Shown: in pieces, positions 1-7,542 of the stretch
How positions within the stretch are numbered: the stretch's first letter is position 1
Layout of the letters: the number at the start of each line of letters is the position of its first letter
IMG/VR virus record: IMGVR_UViG_3300033141_001018
Location: 1-54,573 of that record
Direction: 5' to 3' (one strand)
Source: a virus
DNA: 54,573 nucleotides
The notes under the pieces: generated by a model
Databases searched by the model: none
The model's input: only the letters and a program-made list of their open reading frames with translations
What the model was told of the DNA's origin: nothing
Translations under genes and position numbers: made by a program

Positions 1-114
1 GTGAGAGGGTTACACAAACCGAATGGCATAATATTGTCCTTTGGCGCGGTCTTGCCGAAATAGCCGAAAAATACCTACAAACAGGCAGCCAAGTTTATAT
101 CGAAGGTAAAATCA
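1..114. repeat. Terminal overlap, identical to bases 54460-54573
   Basis: Partner copy of the terminal overlap. It begins in the second base of an ssb codon, not at a gene boundary, as expected for an arbitrary cut of a circular map. Confidence 0.95.
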
Positions 115-281
115 AAACCCGGAGCTGGGAGGATGGGGGTGGCAATAAAAAATATATAACCGAAATCATTGGCGATAACATTGTAATGCTGAGTAAAATT
201 CCAGACGAACATAAAGCAACGCCGGAAGATTACGAAAAGCATACAACTGACATTGACGAGAAGGATGATTTGCCCTTCTAA
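3..281 (+). CDS. ssb: Single-stranded DNA-binding protein, C-terminal part (gene wraps around the circle)
   Basis: This is the 3' part of an OB-fold SSB whose start is at 54336; joined across the circle it makes a protein of about 134 residues. SSB coats single-stranded DNA during replication and recombination and recruits partners through its acidic tail. The visible part includes the conserved segment [18 protein letters not shown], the strand [10 protein letters not shown], and the classic acidic tip DDLPF at the end. The length is a little short of the usual bacterial 160-180 residues, as is common in phages. It lies beside an ERF-type annealase and two small paralogues. The family call is firm. 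Confidence 0.95.
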   Translation, partial: ERVTQTEWHNIVLWRGLAEIAEKYLQTGSQVYIEGKIKTRSWEDGGGNKKYITEIIGDNIVMLSKIPDEHKATPEDYEKHTTDIDEKDDLPF

Positions 282-307
282 TTTATAAACAATCTAAATA
301 ACATACC

Positions 308-808
308 ATGAAAGATAAATTCAAAACCTTCCTGCGATCAGAAAAAATGCTCGCTGAATTTGAGTACAACTACAAAGAACACGGCTTTCGTAAAGGTCAA
401 ACCTTTGATGAATTTTTGGATACCACCGAACCTGGAGATTATATTTCATCAGCATTTCAATGGAACAAAACCTCCAGAAGTGAAGACAGCTATGAGCAAG
501 CCCAGAAATTCTATCTTGACCTCACCACTAAATGGTTCAGTTATATGGGAAAAACTTACACAAAAAACCTTAAACCTAAAACCTCAAACCGCCAAAAGAT
601 CATGGCAGCCGTTGAGAGATACCTTAAAGCCTTAAATTCTGGAGATACATTCTATGGCTCAATATTAGCGACATACGCACTCGAAAAGGCAGGATGCAAG
701 GACAAATACCCGGCGACTGTTTTTCGTTACATGAGGCGATTAAAAGAGCTAAAGAAGTTGAATTTTGAATGTGTTGATAAAAGCACAAGTAAGTATATTA
801 AATTATAG
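308..808 (+). CDS. Hypothetical protein with a repeated N-terminal domain and a C-terminal helical domain
   Basis: A 166-residue protein of unknown function directly downstream of ssb. Residues 1-80 resemble two other small proteins here (53050-53262 and 54095-54331): a start like MKDxFxxFLxS, then TFDEF, then a SAF/AAFxW motif, then a W-rich end. The remaining half (about residues 90-166) is a charged helical region, GDTFYGS...VFRYMRRLKEL, that looks like a winged-helix or other helix-turn-helix fold. Placement beside SSB and ERF suggests a DNA-metabolism accessory role; this is inference. Confidence 0.8.
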   Translation: MKDKFKTFLRSEKMLAEFEYNYKEHGFRKGQTFDEFLDTTEPGDYISSAFQWNKTSRSEDSYEQAQKFYLDLTTKWFSYMGKTYTKNLKPKTSNRQKIMAAVERYLKALNSGDTFYGSILATYALEKAGCKDKYPATVFRYMRRLKELKKLNFECVDKSTSKYIKL

Positions 809-832
809 TCTAATTCTAAAATATAAAATCTT

Positions 833-1129
833 ATGAAAACAAAAAGAATAACACTCAAACAGGCATGGCTTGTAAGGAATAATGAAATAACAGAAGGATT
901 TGCATTTAGTATTAATGACGATTCAATATATGGGTATAATGGAATTACCGGGCAGTTTTTCACGCCAGATATGAAGTCATTTGCAAAAGCCGATTATTCA
1001 AATCAAATATTTTATGATCATTTGGCGGCTACAAAACGCCTTAAAGAGGAAAATGAAAGTACTATTGATTATTGTAACCGTGAAATTAAATCACATCAAA
1101 AAACAATAAAAGAAATAACTAATAATTAA
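833..1129 (+). CDS. Hypothetical small protein
   Basis: A 98-residue soluble protein that I do not recognise. The N-terminal 60 residues look beta-rich (ITEGFAFSINDDSIYGYNG), and the C-terminus from about residue 63 is a charged helix, possibly a short coiled coil. It starts at an ATG in an A-rich leader and is followed 3 bases later by the lipoprotein gene, so the two are probably co-transcribed. Confidence 0.7.
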   Translation: MKTKRITLKQAWLVRNNEITEGFAFSINDDSIYGYNGITGQFFTPDMKSFAKADYSNQIFYDHLAATKRLKEENESTIDYCNREIKSHQKTIKEITNN

Positions 1130-1132
1130 CCC

Positions 1133-1477
1133 ATGAAAACAACCCTACTAATTTTCATCTCAATTCTCCCGCTGCTGATGAGCTGCGAAAAGGAGAGTAT
1201 TGAGCCAACGGCAACCCCCTGCGATTCTACTTACGTTATACGCTACTTTGTAAACTCCGATAGTGCTTTTATCCGCTACGGAATGGGAAGCGATTTTAAC
1301 AAGCATTATATATCAGGCCACTTTGATACCACTTTTTACAGTAACGGCAATATTAATCTTATGCTGATGGTGACTTGTTGGCAGTGGCCGATGAACGCCG
1401 GAATACTGGTCAATGATTCAATAATTTGCAACTGCTCAAATGTAAAACTTTTTGAGTGTAATTACTATCTAAAATAA
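1133..1477 (+). CDS. Small phage lipoprotein
   Basis: A 114-residue protein with a lipoprotein signal: charged MKT, a hydrophobic stretch, then a lipobox LLMSC with the lipid-carrying cysteine at residue 18. The following CEKES resembles exported Bacteroidota lipoproteins. The mature part is short, with several cysteines (about residues 30, 83, 99, 101 and 109), so disulphides in the periplasm are likely. Phage lipoproteins of this size often act in superinfection exclusion, but nothing in the sequence proves that. A second lipoprotein lies at 10174-10725. Confidence 0.8.
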   Translation: MKTTLLIFISILPLLMSCEKESIEPTATPCDSTYVIRYFVNSDSAFIRYGMGSDFNKHYISGHFDTTFYSNGNINLMLMVTCWQWPMNAGILVNDSIICNCSNVKLFECNYYLK

Positions 1478-1659
1478 GTGTTAATAACTAATCCATCAAT
1501 TTAGCAAAAAATATCGTATATTGCACTCGTAACATTTAATTGACGCAGTATTGAAAACTCGAATTTTAAATATTGGTAGCCTTTGCAGGACTTCTCTCCC
1601 CACTGGGTTGATTAAGTGTTACACCCTGCACTGGTTACCTTCTTTAATTGTGTAACATT
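1478..1659 (+). promoter_or_regulatory. Intergenic leader with a Bacteroidota-type -7 box
   Basis: A gap of 182 bases between the lipoprotein gene and the HNH gene. It holds TATATTGC at 1517-1524, which fits the TAnnTTTG -7 element with one change; the -33 element is weak. The rest is an untranslated leader of about 130 bases without a clear terminator. It probably starts the transcript for the replication genes. Confidence 0.5.
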
Positions 1660-2049
1660 ATGTATGATAAGCAATATTGTATAATTTGTCAAAGCCGCAT
1701 AAATAGCGGACACCCTGCATATCGAGGGGATAGGGTAACTATTTGTAATGATTGTCTTTTGGATTTAGTTGAGGAATACACGTTTATGAGAGGGTTGGGT
1801 GGTATGCAAGCACTTGTATTAACATACCTTTTAAAATGCCTACCCAAACATAAAAGAATTAATATTACAAAAGCAATTAGAATTGAGGTATTAAAAAAAT
1901 ACAAAATGTCTTGTATTAATTGTGGCTCAACCGAAAGGCTTGAAATAGATCATATAAAGCCAGTAATAAAAGGAGGTACGAATGATCTAAAAAATTTACA
2001 GGTATTATGTAAAACGTGTAATTTAAAGAAAGGTAAAAAATATGAATAA
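1660..2049 (+). CDS. HNH endonuclease with N-terminal zinc-binding segment
   Basis: A protein of 129 residues if started at the ATG at 1660; an in-frame TTG at 1648 is possible but less likely. The C-terminal half is a clear HNH nuclease: CINCG, then LEIDHIKPVIKGG, then LQVLCKTCNLKKG, giving two zinc-binding CxxC pairs and the DH catalytic pair. The N-terminus adds CIIC and CNDC, a second zinc knuckle. HNH proteins cut or nick DNA; in phages they act in packaging, homing or restriction. Beside the replication initiator, with which it overlaps by 8 bases, a homing or replication-linked role is more likely than packaging. Confidence 0.88.
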   Translation: MYDKQYCIICQSRINSGHPAYRGDRVTICNDCLLDLVEEYTFMRGLGGMQALVLTYLLKCLPKHKRINITKAIRIEVLKKYKMSCINCGSTERLEIDHIKPVIKGGTNDLKNLQVLCKTCNLKKGKKYE

Positions 2050-2908
2050 TACATATATTTTACTTTCTCGTTCACTACTCAATAGTGAAGTATTCGCATC
2101 ACAAAAGCTATTAAAGATATGGATTTGGTGTTTATTAAAGGCTAATTATAAAGATAATTTTGTACCACTAAAAGTAGGTAAGGGTGAGAGAACAATAGAG
2201 GTGAAAAGAGGGCAATTTTTATTTGGCAGATTTAAGGCAGAAGAAGAATTATTTATTGATGGATCAACAATATATAAGGCTATAAAAAAATTAGCTGAAA
2301 TAGGCAATATTTCAATACAAAGTAACAACCAATGTTCTGTTATAACTATTAGTAATTATGATACATACCAAGACCCGAAACAATACAAAGTAGCAACCAA
2401 AGAACAACCAAAGGACAGCCAAGTAACAGCCGAAGGACAGCCAAGTAACACAACTAAAGAAGATAAAGAAGGTAAAGAATGTAAAGAAATAGATAGTAAA
2501 TTTGATTTTAAAAATTCCTTTTTAGATTTAGGAGTAGAAAAACAAATCCTTAAAGATTGGTTGAACGTCCGTAAAAACAAAAAAGCAACCAACAGCCTAA
2601 CAGCTTTCAATAAACTAAAATCTAAAATAGAATTATCCGGCTTGTCAGCAAATGAATGTATTAAAATCGCAGCAGAAAATAGCTGGTCAGGATTTGATAA
2701 AGAATGGATAAAAACAGAATCACAGCCTAAGAAAAAAGATCGCAGCGAAAACCCACTTATATATTATACATCAATGCCTATGCCATTAAATCAGGTAACA
2801 GTAGATAAAGACTTCCGAATGGACTGGCTTGATATGGACGGGCAAAAATATCCCGATTGGTTTATTAAAGAAGTTAAAGCATTAGGAAAATGGAACGAGC
2901 AAGTATAA
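2042..2908 (+). CDS. Replication initiator-like protein (winged helix plus C-terminal helicase-loader-like domain)
   Basis: 288 residues. The N-terminal ~110 residues (ILLSRSLLNSEVFASQK...W, KRGQFLFGR, STIYKAIKKLAEIGNI) match the winged-helix domain of phage replication initiators that bind the origin. A low-complexity linker rich in K, E and Q follows (about 118-160). The end contains ECIKIAAENSWSGFDKEWI, the signature seen in DnaD/DnaT-like C-termini ('A..n.W.GF..eW') that contact helicase. The helicase gene is 1 kb downstream. The architecture supports origin recognition and helicase loading; no experiment is implied. Confidence 0.8.
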   Translation: MNNTYILLSRSLLNSEVFASQKLLKIWIWCLLKANYKDNFVPLKVGKGERTIEVKRGQFLFGRFKAEEELFIDGSTIYKAIKKLAEIGNISIQSNNQCSVITISNYDTYQDPKQYKVATKEQPKDSQVTAEGQPSNTTKEDKEGKECKEIDSKFDFKNSFLDLGVEKQILKDWLNVRKNKKATNSLTAFNKLKSKIELSGLSANECIKIAAENSWSGFDKEWIKTESQPKKKDRSENPLIYYTSMPMPLNQVTVDKDFRMDWLDMDGQKYPDWFIKEVKALGKWNEQV

Positions 2909-3648
2909 ATCTGTATAATGCCGACTGCCTACCTGCCATGAAATTAATGCAGGATAATGAGTACGATTTAGCCATTATTGATCCGCCATATGGGATAGGT
3001 ATTGATGGTGATATACGCATAAGGAAACCAGACAGACCAAGTACGTGGAATAAAAAGGATAAATATATCCAAAAAAAATGGGATAATAAAATCCCAAACT
3101 CTGAATATTGGAAGGAGTTATTTAGGATAAGTAAAAACCAAATTGTTTGGGGTGGTAATTATTTTACTGAATATTTAAAACCAAGTAAGGGATGGGTGTT
3201 CTGGGATAAATTATTTGATAAAACATTTAATTTTTCTCATGGAGAATTAGCGTGGACTTCATTTGATAGGCAATTATTAAAGGTAACTAAAAGCAGTAAA
3301 GCGGAAACAAGCGGGGGAAAAGACAGAATACATCCAACACAAAAGCCAGTATATCTTTATAAATGGCTACTTAATAATTATACTAAGGATGTTATTTGTA
3401 AACAATGTGGTGGTAGTGGTGAGGTTGAAAGTTTATCTATTGATTGTGATGTTCAAACCTGTAATATATGTAGAGGTGATGGTGTTGTAAAACCTAAAAT
3501 CATTGACACCCATTTAGGCTCAGGCTCAATAGCGATAGCCTGTTGGGATTTAGGATTTGATTTAACAGCATACGAGATAGATAAGGAATATTTTGATGCA
3601 GCAAGTAAAAGGTTGGATAATTATAAAAGGCAATTACAATTATTTTAA
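2890..3648 (+). CDS. DNA adenine/cytosine-N4 methyltransferase with an inserted zinc motif
   Basis: 252 residues. A DPPYGIG motif (motif IV, residues 31-37) precedes the SAM-binding THLGSGS motif (about 206-213), the order of beta-class amino-methyltransferases that modify N6-adenine or N4-cytosine. IHPTQKPVYL is the typical motif X neighbourhood. Unusually, residues 170-199 between these motifs contain CKQCGGSG and CNICRGDG, a DnaJ-type CxxCxGxG zinc ribbon placed inside the catalytic domain. It overlaps the initiator gene by 19 bases. It probably modifies phage DNA against host restriction; the target site cannot be read from sequence. Confidence 0.9.
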   Translation: MERASINLYNADCLPAMKLMQDNEYDLAIIDPPYGIGIDGDIRIRKPDRPSTWNKKDKYIQKKWDNKIPNSEYWKELFRISKNQIVWGGNYFTEYLKPSKGWVFWDKLFDKTFNFSHGELAWTSFDRQLLKVTKSSKAETSGGKDRIHPTQKPVYLYKWLLNNYTKDVICKQCGGSGEVESLSIDCDVQTCNICRGDGVVKPKIIDTHLGSGSIAIACWDLGFDLTAYEIDKEYFDAASKRLDNYKRQLQLF

Positions 3649-3950
3649 TGACCGACTACGAAACAATAAAGCGCAAACACTCCCACGCTCTTCGAGGTCT
3701 AAAAGAGGTGCAGACTGATCAGGCCGGAAAAGAACTGATAGGTGAAGCGGTAAAATCTTTTAACCTGATAACTAAAATTCAGGAAGAGTATATTTCGCAG
3801 ATTGAGATGGATAATGAGCAGTTAATACTTGAATTGACAGATCAGACAGGAATTAGATTAGAACACACTACACTAAAAATGGCACTATTTAATATTATTA
3901 AACTTGATGAAGTAAGTCAATCATTAAAAGAAATGTTATCAAAAAAATGA
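3648..3950 (+). CDS. Hypothetical helical protein
   Basis: 100 residues, almost entirely predicted helix with heptad-like leucine and isoleucine spacing (QEEYISQIEMDNEQLILEL). It begins on the last base of the methyltransferase stop region and overlaps the helicase start by 4 bases, so it is translationally coupled to both. It could be a helicase accessory or loader protein by position only; I do not recognise the family. Confidence 0.7.
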   Translation: MTDYETIKRKHSHALRGLKEVQTDQAGKELIGEAVKSFNLITKIQEEYISQIEMDNEQLILELTDQTGIRLEHTTLKMALFNIIKLDEVSQSLKEMLSKK

Positions 3951-4879
3951 TAAAAGACGTTACATACCTTGACGACTGCCGCGAATCCATGATAGACGGG
4001 TTCCGGGGTGAACGTGAACGCGACATTATTTCAACCGGGTTTTCTGTAATTAACAAACATTATAACTGGTATAAAAAGGATGTAACTGTATTTGCTGGTA
4101 TCGGGGGGCATGGTAAGTCAACGGTATATTTTCAATTTGCCGTGCTTTTAGCTAAATTCAACGGTACTAAGTTTGCTGTATTTTCACCCGAACAAGACCC
4201 GCCTGATTTTTTCTATGATGATTTAATTCACATGCTTACCGGGTTATATCCTAATAAAAAGTACATGAATGAAGATGTTTATTTCGCTGCCATGAAATGG
4301 GTGAATGAGCATTTTTTCTATGTCTACCCACAAGACGCAAGTCCTTCGCCTGATTATATTAATGACCGTTTTGAGCTACTGATAAAAGACGCGGGCGTGC
4401 AGGGTGTTTGTATTGACCCGTTCGATCAGCTTGAAAATAACTGGGAGGCAACCCAGGGCAGGGATGATCGTTATGTTAGTATGTTTTTAAAGACCTGTAA
4501 GCGATTTGCGATAAGAAACGATATATATTATGATATAATTACTCATACCAATTCTACGGTAACCACAAACGATTTAGGCGACTTTAATATGCCTAACGTA
4601 GGACATATCGCAGGTGGTGTAAAGTGGAATAACAATGCAGATAATATAATATTCACCCATAGACCATTTTCCGAGAGTGACCCGGAAAACAACGAGATCA
4701 TTTTAAAGTTTGCAAAGATTAAAAAGCAGAAAATAGTTGGGGTGCGGGGTGAAGTAACCCTGAATTTCAACCGCCAACGAAATAGATATTTTGATGCAAA
4801 GGGAACGCCTTTTGATGAAGATTACGGGCAGGGTTCTGCTGATATTGATGAATTATTTACAAACGATAATCCATTTTGA
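3947..4879 (+). CDS. DnaB/RecA-fold replicative helicase-like ATPase
   Basis: 310 residues, a single RecA-like motor domain without the DnaB N-terminal domain. The Walker A is GIGGHGKST at residues 51-59; the Walker B hydrophobic strand ends in CIDPFDQ near residue 157; downstream are an HTNST region and GGVKWNNNADNI, which corresponds to the sensor region of DnaB/Twinkle-type helicases. The neighbours (initiator upstream, methyltransferases) support replicative unwinding. A host or separate primase must be assumed because no primase domain is visible in this protein. Confidence 0.85.
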   Translation: MIKDVTYLDDCRESMIDGFRGERERDIISTGFSVINKHYNWYKKDVTVFAGIGGHGKSTVYFQFAVLLAKFNGTKFAVFSPEQDPPDFFYDDLIHMLTGLYPNKKYMNEDVYFAAMKWVNEHFFYVYPQDASPSPDYINDRFELLIKDAGVQGVCIDPFDQLENNWEATQGRDDRYVSMFLKTCKRFAIRNDIYYDIITHTNSTVTTNDLGDFNMPNVGHIAGGVKWNNNADNIIFTHRPFSESDPENNEIILKFAKIKKQKIVGVRGEVTLNFNRQRNRYFDAKGTPFDEDYGQGSADIDELFTNDNPF

Positions 4880-5055
4880 AACTAACTAAAGTAACCAATA
4901 TAAACGAAATTAAGATCGGTAAAACATTCTTTATCGGCTGGAAAAATAAGACCGAAATTGAAGTAATTAGTAAGCCGAAAAACGAACGGGTGGAATATAA
5001 AAGATATTGGGAATTTGTGATTAAAGAAGGAATTGTTTATAAAGAAATAACATAA
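4876..5055 (+). CDS. Small hypothetical protein with probable TTG start
   Basis: 59 codons are open from a TTG at 4876, which overlaps the helicase TGA, to a TAA that overlaps the next ATG. There is no ATG inside, so a TTG start with translational coupling is needed. The sequence (KLTKVTNINEIKIGKTFFIGWKNK...) looks like a real, lysine-rich beta-strand protein, and it fills exactly the gap between two genes. Function unknown. Confidence 0.5.
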   Translation: MKLTKVTNINEIKIGKTFFIGWKNKTEIEVISKPKNERVEYKRYWEFVIKEGIVYKEIT

Positions 5056-5681
5056 TGCGTATACTTTTAGCTTGTGAGGAAAGCCAGGCAGTATGTAAAG
5101 AGTTTCGTAAACTCGGACATGAGGCATATAGCTGTGATCTACTTCCATGCAGCGGTGGGCATCCTGAGTGGCATATACAGGATGATGTGTTAAAAGTAAT
5201 TAAGCAAGGTTGGGATATGATGATCGGATTTCCTCCATGTACTTATATAAGCTATGCAGCAACTTCATCGTGGAATAATCCAGGAAGATTAGAAAAACGG
5301 CTTAATGCACTTGGGTTTTTTGCAAAACTTTGGTTAGCTGATATTGATAAAATATGCTTAGAAAATCCAATGGGGTGTGCCTCCCCCACAATAGCAAAAT
5401 ATTCACAAATAGTGCAACCTTATTATTTTGGTGACACAGAAAGTAAAAGGACTTGTCTTTGGTTGAAAAATTTACCAACACTTAAACACGTAAAAGGGGA
5501 TAATTTATTTGAACAAAACACACACGTAGAACCTAAAATTTATGCTTATTATAAAACTGGGAAGAAAAAAGGGCAACCGATTTATGGTAATAATTATCTA
5601 AAATTTTCAGATGACAGGGGACACATAAGAAGTAAGTTTCCCCTAGGCTTATCAAAAGCAATGGCAGAACAATGGAGCTAA
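5055..5681 (+). CDS. DNA cytosine-5 methyltransferase-like protein
   Basis: 208 residues. MRILLACEESQ at the start resembles the SAM-binding motif I region, GFPPCTY at residues 58-64 is the catalytic PPC motif IV with its nucleophilic cysteine, and ENPMG near residue 103 is motif VI. The target-recognition part is much shorter than in bacterial Dcm-type enzymes, which is common for phage members of this group. It may methylate phage DNA, or be a divergent relative acting on modified bases. It follows the small TTG-start gene with a one-base overlap. Confidence 0.8.
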   Translation: MRILLACEESQAVCKEFRKLGHEAYSCDLLPCSGGHPEWHIQDDVLKVIKQGWDMMIGFPPCTYISYAATSSWNNPGRLEKRLNALGFFAKLWLADIDKICLENPMGCASPTIAKYSQIVQPYYFGDTESKRTCLWLKNLPTLKHVKGDNLFEQNTHVEPKIYAYYKTGKKKGQPIYGNNYLKFSDDRGHIRSKFPLGLSKAMAEQWS

Positions 5682-5691
5682 AAATTAAAAT

Positions 5692-5910
5692 ATGACCGAA
5701 CAAATCCTAAATACCGTACGTTCTTGGATCCTAAAAAACGGCAACCCGCAAGATGCTAACCAAGCTATTCATATCACGAAACTTGAATATAAAGCAAGCA
5801 ATGAGATAATTGATATTGATTTAATATGGATTAGAAGTAAGGGTAAATATGACCGTGTGGAGTTTACCTATAATGAAAAGCTGATTAAGGCTGATATTGA
5901 GTGGAAATGA
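5692..5910 (+). CDS. Small hypothetical protein
   Basis: 72 residues. It appears to have an N-terminal helix and then beta strands (KLEYKASNEIIDIDLIWIR, KYDRVEFTYNEKLIKADIEW). It starts 11 bases after the methyltransferase stop. I do not recognise the family. Confidence 0.65.
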   Translation: MTEQILNTVRSWILKNGNPQDANQAIHITKLEYKASNEIIDIDLIWIRSKGKYDRVEFTYNEKLIKADIEWK

Positions 5911-5928
5911 AAATAATCACCAAAATAA

Positions 5929-5959
5929 TTGACTTTCTTAAATACATTTTGTATATTTG
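5929..5959 (+). promoter_or_regulatory. Bacteroidota-type promoter
   Basis: TTG at 5929-5931, a 20-base spacer, and TATATTTG at 5952-5959. This exactly fits TTG-N20-TAnnTTTG. Transcription should begin around 5964-5967 and enter the structured, apparently non-coding stretch that follows. Confidence 0.75.
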
Positions 5960-5963
5960 CAGG

Positions 5964-6121
5964 GTGTGTTCTAAGAAACGTTATATGATTGACTTAAAAA
6001 ATGTGCTATTAAGTGATGCTTCCTTTCGGATTTACCGGATTAACCGGAGCACGTTAGTACATACGCTTCTTATGAATACACGCTTGTCACCCTCGACTAC
6101 AAACGGGGGTGGCTTTTTTTA
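5964..6121 (+). ncRNA. Candidate small non-coding RNA bounded by promoter and terminator
   Basis: About 155 bases between a strong promoter (5929-5959) and a strong intrinsic terminator (6086-6120). The stretch includes a CGGA-rich hairpin around 6027-6051 (CGGATTTACCGG, then AACCGG). An open frame of 135 codons runs through 5901-6308, but it reads straight through the promoter and the terminator hairpin and its translation shows no protein-like pattern, so I prefer an RNA product. The alternative is a regulatory leader with an attenuator for 6408 onwards. No known RNA family is recognised. Confidence 0.5.
6086..6120 (+). terminator. Rho-independent terminator
   Basis: Stem GTCACCCTCG (6086-6095) pairs with CGGGGGTGGC (6104-6113), 10 pairs with two G-U, around an 8-base loop, followed by seven T. 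It ends the candidate small RNA. Confidence 0.8.
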
Positions 6122-6407
6122 TAAGCTGTATTCAGGTTGTATAAGTTTGCACCTCACAAAAGCACTTCAAAACAATACGGCTTCTATCAACAGTACCCGT
6201 ATGATCTCAAAACTTGGCACTGTCTGCCCGCTTGACAACCGAGTATCCAGTTATGCATACAAATTAGGATATTTTAAAAACTTATATACGTTTATAGCCG
6301 ATATATAGACCAGCTAATAGGTTGGTGGAGGATAGTTGATAGTTAGCTACCAGTATATAACTGGAGGTATAAAAGCGGGTTATGTTTAAAAGTTAAAAAC
6401 AAACAAC
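6122..6407 (+). other. Non-coding stretch before the 6408 gene
   Basis: About 286 bases without a credible gene. It holds a purine-rich leader with related short motifs, AGGTTGGTGGAGG and ACTGGAGGT, just upstream of the next gene, and a TAGCTACCAGT segment. I see no clear promoter box within it. It may be the 3' part of a long leader transcribed by readthrough of the terminator. Confidence 0.4.
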
Positions 6408-6671
6408 ATGAAAAGAATAATTAATTATCTGAAAAGATTAGTAGAAAAAAATTCTTATAGTGAGGGGATTGAAATTGAACAATCATATAGAGAGGAAACC
6501 CTCCGCTATTGTAATTATTACCATACAAAAGAAATGAGCCATGATGAACAAGTTAAGATGTACCGAACTCTTAATAAAGATAAATTAATAGAGATGCTTA
6601 TTGAATGTAATCGCATACTTAATTTATTGACTAATCGGAGGAGAATACACAAAGTTGAAAAAACTAAGTGA
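6408..6671 (+). CDS. Hypothetical charged helical protein
   Basis: 87 residues, rich in E, R and Y, likely helical throughout. It includes a segment MSHDEQVKMYRTLNKDKLIEML resembling small phage regulatory or scaffold-like helices. The start is the first ATG after an A-rich leader ending in AACAAACAAC. The family is not recognised. Confidence 0.65.
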   Translation: MKRIINYLKRLVEKNSYSEGIEIEQSYREETLRYCNYYHTKEMSHDEQVKMYRTLNKDKLIEMLIECNRILNLLTNRRRIHKVEKTK

Positions 6672-6679
6672 CAAAAATA

Positions 6680-6856
6680 ATGAGTAAAAAAACAATTTGC
6701 AATAAACAAACTTTTAAAACAATCAGGCATGCAAAAAGTGTTTTTGAGGATATGCGTGACAAGGGTAAAAATGTGAATTGGATATATTATTGTCCTAAAT
6801 GTCAGGGGTATCATATTACATCATGGACAAAACAACAAATAAAGCAAAGATTTTAA
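6680..6856 (+). CDS. Small zinc-binding phage protein
   Basis: 58 residues from the ATG at 6680; a GTG at 6668 overlapping the previous stop is the alternative start. It contains YYCPKCQGYHIT, a C-x2-C...H pattern widespread in small phage proteins, preceded by a helix (TFKTIRHAKSVFEDMRDKG). Probably a small nucleic-acid-binding protein; the function is unknown. Confidence 0.75.
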   Translation: MSKKTICNKQTFKTIRHAKSVFEDMRDKGKNVNWIYYCPKCQGYHITSWTKQQIKQRF

Positions 6857-6868
6857 AACAAAAAATAT

Positions 6869-7048
6869 ATGAAAAAATATTTAATTTATTCCGGCATTGT
6901 ATTCCCGTTGTGGGGAATTTTAGTATTACTTTATTTGGTTGCAAAGAAAGTAGGATGTGACCATTTGACGGTAAATATAATATATTATATTTCATTTTTT
7001 GCAGTAGTATTAATATCATCATATTTTTCAAAAAAGGTATTAAAATGA
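6869..7048 (+). CDS. Small two-segment membrane protein
   Basis: 59 codons: MKKYLIYSGIVFPLWGILVLLYLVAKKVGC..., then IIYYISFFAVVLISSYFSKKVLK. Two hydrophobic segments (about 5-25 and 37-53) are separated by a polar loop. It overlaps the next small gene by 4 bases. Early-region phage membrane peptides often disturb host functions, but this is not shown here. Confidence 0.65.
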   Translation: MKKYLIYSGIVFPLWGILVLLYLVAKKVGCDHLTVNIIYYISFFAVVLISSYFSKKVLK

Positions 7049-7206
7049 AACCCTCAATCCAACAAACATTAACTTACCTCCACAGCTTAGATAAAACCCC
7101 TGAGCGCGATGAAGCCATCAGTATACTTGAAATATTTATGAAATATGACAGCAATAAAAGTCAGGAATCGTTTGTAGTTTACATGAACCGAAAACGCTGG
7201 CTGTAA
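7045..7206 (+). CDS. Small hypothetical protein
   Basis: 53 residues, soluble and helical (MKPSIQQTLTYLHSLDK...EAISILEIFMKYD). It starts at an ATG overlapping the previous stop (ATGA), which supports coupled translation. The family is not recognised. Confidence 0.6.
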   Translation: MKPSIQQTLTYLHSLDKTPERDEAISILEIFMKYDSNKSQESFVVYMNRKRWL

Positions 7207-7282
7207 TACGTGGACAAAGTGCTAAGTAATGGCGGGTAACTATTTATAATGAAAATAAACTATAATTAAATGTTAACAAAAC

Positions 7283-7313
7283 TTGCAAAATGTAAATAAA
7301 AGCTGTATATTGC
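7283..7313 (+). promoter_or_regulatory. Bacteroidota-type promoter
   Basis: TTG at 7283-7285, a 20-base spacer, and TATATTGC at 7306-7313, one change from TAnnTTTG. It lies in the 148-base gap after the 7045 gene and should drive the set of small genes from 7355. Confidence 0.65.
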
Positions 7314-7354
7314 AGTCAAATTAAAACTTAAAAACTAAGATACAAAACAACCTG

Positions 7355-7525
7355 ATGAAGCTGAACAGGCGTAAAATAGAGTGCAATAGCAATCTCAGAC
7401 CCTTAATTGTGTTGCCAATCACAAGCCGAAGTGATAGTTCAGATGGATTAATAGATGATACAAACCCTACATGGATGGGATTCATAATCAATGATCTATT
7501 CCTTGGCAAGGCAGGTTGTTTTTAA
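7355..7525 (+). CDS. Small hypothetical protein
   Basis: 56 codons starting about 35 bases after the predicted transcription start. The N-terminus is basic (MKLNRRKIE); the rest has acidic and hydrophobic stretches ending LFLGKAGCF. Position directly behind a promoter argues it is real or a leader peptide. Function unknown. Confidence 0.5.
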   Translation: MKLNRRKIECNSNLRPLIVLPITSRSDSSDGLIDDTNPTWMGFIINDLFLGKAGCF

Positions 7526-7542
7526 TAACTTAAAACTAAGGC

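Noticed and set aside
1-114. True terminal direct repeat
   Set aside because: The repeat starts within an ssb codon and spans only coding sequence, which is what an assembly overlap of a circular contig looks like. A biological terminal repeat cannot be excluded without reads.
360-635. Alternative + frame inside 308-808
   Set aside because: It lies in another frame of a gene with clear paralogues and has no supporting features.
1648-1659. Upstream TTG start of the HNH gene
   Set aside because: An ATG 12 bases later gives a complete protein with its zinc knuckle. The TTG adds only four residues.
5901-6308. Open frame of 135 codons on the + strand
   Set aside because: It runs through a strong promoter and an intrinsic terminator, and its translation shows no domain or protein-like pattern. 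A structured RNA region is the better reading.
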